From Rhodothermales bacterium (GTDB lineage Bacteria; Bacteroidota; Rhodothermia; Rhodothermales; VXPQ01): DNA of 64,000 bases. Positions 61,956 through 64,000 of this stretch are shown in pieces; position 1 is the first letter of the stretch; each line of letters begins with the position of its first letter. Where the stretch lies: positions 824,501 through 888,500 of the forward strand of contig OX638293.1 in the NCBI GenBank assembly GCA_951812335.1, given 5' to 3'. The notes under the pieces were generated by a model that was not told where the DNA came from, ran no database searches, and saw only the letters and a program-made list of their open reading frames with translations. The translations under genes and the position numbers were made by a program.

Positions 61956-62258
61956 GAGATGGCACCCGGTTTGGTGAAAACTTGGCGACGGTGGTTCCGT
62001 TACAGTGTGTACGGGTTATGATGCATAAGGTGCCGATTGGTTGCAAACAAACGACGGAACTTATTGCTTTTTTCGAAGAAAGAACGACGTTCGTCCGGCT
62101 CCAACGGCTTTGTCCCGGAATCAAGCAAACATCGCGCCATTTCCGGATCCTCCACGGAATATCTGGCTTTCCTCCTGTGACGCTGTCCGGATTCGTTCCG
62201 GGCCGCCTGCGTTTCTCTCTATAGTGTATTTAATAAACGGCGCCCACTGTGCAATATT

Positions 62259-63734
62259 ATGGCCGATGTGATTACAAGCCGCGAGAAAGATTATGCGCAA
62301 TGGTATCTGGACATTGTGCAGCATGCGAAGCTGGCCGATTACTCGGCGGTGCGCGGGTGTATGGTCATTCGTCCGAACGGCTGTGCGCTGTGGGAGAACA
62401 TGCGCCGGGCGCTCGATGACATGTTCCGGGAAACGGGGCACGAGAATGCCTATTTCCCCTTGTTCATTCCCCAATCCTTTCTGGCGCAGGAGGCCGAGCA
62501 TGTAGAGGGTTTCGCCAAGGAGTGCGCCGTGGTCACCCACTCGCGTCTTATGGAAAACCCGTCCGGCGACGGGCTGTTGCCCGATCCCGATTCGAAGCTG
62601 GAGGAGAATCTCATCGTCCGCCCCACCAGCGAAACGATCGTCTGGGACGCCTACCGTAACTGGATCCAATCGTGGCGCGACCTGCCCATTCTCGTCAATC
62701 AATGGGCGAACGTCGTACGCTGGGAGATGCGTACGAGGCTGTTTCTGCGCACGATGGAATTTCTCTGGCAGGAAGGGCACACGGCCCACGAAACGAAGGA
62801 GGAGGCCATTGAGGAAACGCTGCGCATGCTGGAGGTATACGCTACCTTTGCCGAGGAATGGATGGCCATGCCGGTGATCCGGGGCGTGAAAACGGCAAGC
62901 GAACGTTTTGCGGGGGCAGTGGATACGTATTGTATCGAGGCCATGATGCAGGATGGGAAGGCCTTGCAGGCCGGCACCAGTCATTTCCTCGGCCAGAACT
63001 TCGCCAAAGCGTTCGACTGCCAATTCCAGAACCGGGAAAACCGGCTCGAATATGTGTGGGCTACTTCCTGGGGGGTCTCGACCCGTCTGATCGGGGCGCT
63101 CATCATGACGCATTCGGATGACCGGGGACTGATCCTCCCGCCTCGCCTCGCTCCCACGCAAGTCGTGATCGTACCCATTTTCCGGAAAGACGAAGAGCGG
63201 ACCGTCGTGCTCGAGGCGGCCGACCGCATCCAGGCAGCGCTGCGCGCGGCAGGCGTTCGCGTCAAGGTGGATGCCCGCGAGACGCACCGTCCCGGCTGGA
63301 AATTCAACGAGTACGAAGTGCAGGGGGTGCCGGTGCGGCTTGCCATCGGTCCCCGCGACGTCAAGAACCATAAGGTCGAAATGGCGCGCCGCGACAAGCC
63401 CGGGAAGGAAATCGTTTCGCAGGAGGGGCTGCCCGCCCGGATCGGGGCTGAGCTCGAAGATATTCAGCAGCACTTGTTTGACCGGGCGCTGGAAATGCGC
63501 GAAGCCTCCACCCGGTGCGTCGACGACTACGAAGCGTTCAAGGATACCCTGGACCGGCATGGCGGCTTTGTGTGGGCTCACTGGGACGGTACGCCGGAAA
63601 CCGAGGCCCGCATCAAACAGGAAACGAAAGCGACCATTCGGTGTATCCCGATGGGTGCGGACAAGGAACCGGGCAAGGATATGCTGACCGGCAACCCGTC
63701 GGAGCGCCGTGTTCTTTTCGCCCGGGCCTATTAA
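62259..63734 (+). CDS. proS: Prolyl-tRNA synthetase (eukaryote/archaea-like type)
   Basis: Charges tRNA-Pro. 491 residues, the short ProS type without the editing insertion found in E. coli ProS. Motif 1 region '[20 protein letters not shown]' (~31-50), motif 2 '[19 protein letters not shown]' and '[20 protein letters not shown]' (~125-165), and motif 3 '[20 protein letters not shown]' (~270-289). The anticodon-binding domain follows and the chain ends in 'FARAY', the usual C-terminal Tyr. The stop codon lies one base before repeat copy k. Confidence 0.97.
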   Translation: MADVITSREKDYAQWYLDIVQHAKLADYSAVRGCMVIRPNGCALWENMRRALDDMFRETGHENAYFPLFIPQSFLAQEAEHVEGFAKECAVVTHSRLMENPSGDGLLPDPDSKLEENLIVRPTSETIVWDAYRNWIQSWRDLPILVNQWANVVRWEMRTRLFLRTMEFLWQEGHTAHETKEEAIEETLRMLEVYATFAEEWMAMPVIRGVKTASERFAGAVDTYCIEAMMQDGKALQAGTSHFLGQNFAKAFDCQFQNRENRLEYVWATSWGVSTRLIGALIMTHSDDRGLILPPRLAPTQVVIVPIFRKDEERTVVLEAADRIQAALRAAGVRVKVDARETHRPGWKFNEYEVQGVPVRLAIGPRDVKNHKVEMARRDKPGKEIVSQEGLPARIGAELEDIQQHLFDRALEMREASTRCVDDYEAFKDTLDRHGGFVWAHWDGTPETEARIKQETKATIRCIPMGADKEPGKDMLTGNPSERRVLFARAY

Positions 63735-63735
63735 C

Positions 63736-63900
63736 GGATACTCTGATCAAGACCACTTCGATCAGCGCTTCACTTTCACGCGTAAGGAACGACATGCTTG
63801 CATCGTTGAAATCAGCGCAAAACACGGCGGATTCGGGTCGTCGCGGTCGTGAAGCGTCCCTGTCTGCCTCTGAATCTTTGCGGACTTAATCAGAGCATCC
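63736..63900. mobile_element. MITE-like repeat, copy k (165 bp, 4-bp flanking repeat)
   Basis: Left end GGATACTCTGATCAAGACC, right end GGACTTAATCAGAGCATCC, flanked by TAAC on both sides. The H2 module is present (GCGCTTCAC ... GTGAAGCGTC); the H1 hairpin is deleted, leaving only CTGCCTCTGAATCTTTGCGG before the terminus. The flanking TAAC on the left includes the proS stop codon. The last 100 bases of the window after it show nothing recognisable. Confidence 0.88.
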
Positions 63901-64000
63901 TAACGTAATTCACAGTATTCACAGAAAGACCCATCCCTGGTACTGCCCATCGATCCACGGCTACATCGATTCATCCGGCCCTGAACTCAAACCGGGAGCG

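Noticed and set aside
60674-61957. Forward frames of 427 and 259 codons across the Ser/Arg repeat gene
   Set aside because: They are open only because of the repetitive, stop-poor DNA. The reverse strand carries a lipobox and a sensible domain order.
62121-63581. Reverse 486-codon frame opposite proS
   Set aside because: Shadow of prolyl-tRNA synthetase.
4103-63900. CRISPR array
   Set aside because: The repeats are dispersed over the whole window at kilobase distances, lack regular spacers and have transposon-like ends. No cas genes are present.

Overview
The window reads as a chromosomal stretch of a moderately G+C-rich Gram-negative bacterium, most likely Bacteroidota in the broad sense and close to the Rhodothermia (Rhodothermus/Salinibacter side). 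The reasons are an isolated atpD-atpC pair, a type III glutamine synthetase, small families largely confined to that phylum (DUF2480, a DUF4290-like protein), TonB-dependent receptors, type IX-like sorting-domain remnants, and start sites that mostly lack a Shine-Dalgarno sequence. This placement is inference; no 16S rRNA is present.

Layout. 1-8.2 kb: tail of a TonB receptor, atpDC, a D-threonine-aldolase-like PLP enzyme, an lrp-glnN pair and a secreted sugar-isomerase-like protein. 8.3-11.4 kb: a CAT-anticodon tRNA and a three-copy tandem array of small outer-membrane proteins with broken sorting-domain fragments between copies. 11.4-21.4 kb: an accessory-looking stretch with an Nramp-like transporter, a DUF3224 protein, a secreted PHP-domain protein, an AAA/DUF4143 ATPase flanked by direct repeats, an octaheme cytochrome and a sulfatase. 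21.7-36.5 kb: housekeeping genes (recG, cysteine desulfurase, clpP, tig, ruvC, yebC, an ECF sigma factor, purB) with an OLD-like ATPase, a GNAT enzyme, a parvulin lipoprotein and tRNA-Glu. 36.6-39.5 kb: a complete TonB receptor. 39.8-50.6 kb: nuoABCDEFGH running into rpe and priA. 50.6-64 kb: SRP RNA, yajC, ribBA, a HIT-porin-coaE operon, a compact tetrahydrobiopterin-type set (PTPS, GTP cyclohydrolase I, sepiapterin-reductase-like SDR), mltG, two envelope proteins and proS.

The most striking signal is a family of dispersed intergenic repeats, about eleven copies or fragments. Full-length copies are about 255 bp, bounded by an imperfect terminal inverted repeat (GGATACTCTGATTAAGTC), and contain two hairpin modules, here called H1 and H2. 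Between copies, the H1 stem sequences differ but stay complementary. Two copies have 4-bp flanking direct repeats, several are internal-deletion derivatives, and one ends 1 nt before the purB start codon. They look like a non-autonomous MITE-type element with strong selection on secondary structure; no transposase is present in the window.

Other points of note are a C8 tract that breaks the first tandem outer-membrane gene, the split complex I operon, the apparent BH4 pathway and a 51-bp minisatellite inside a serine/arginine-rich lipoprotein.
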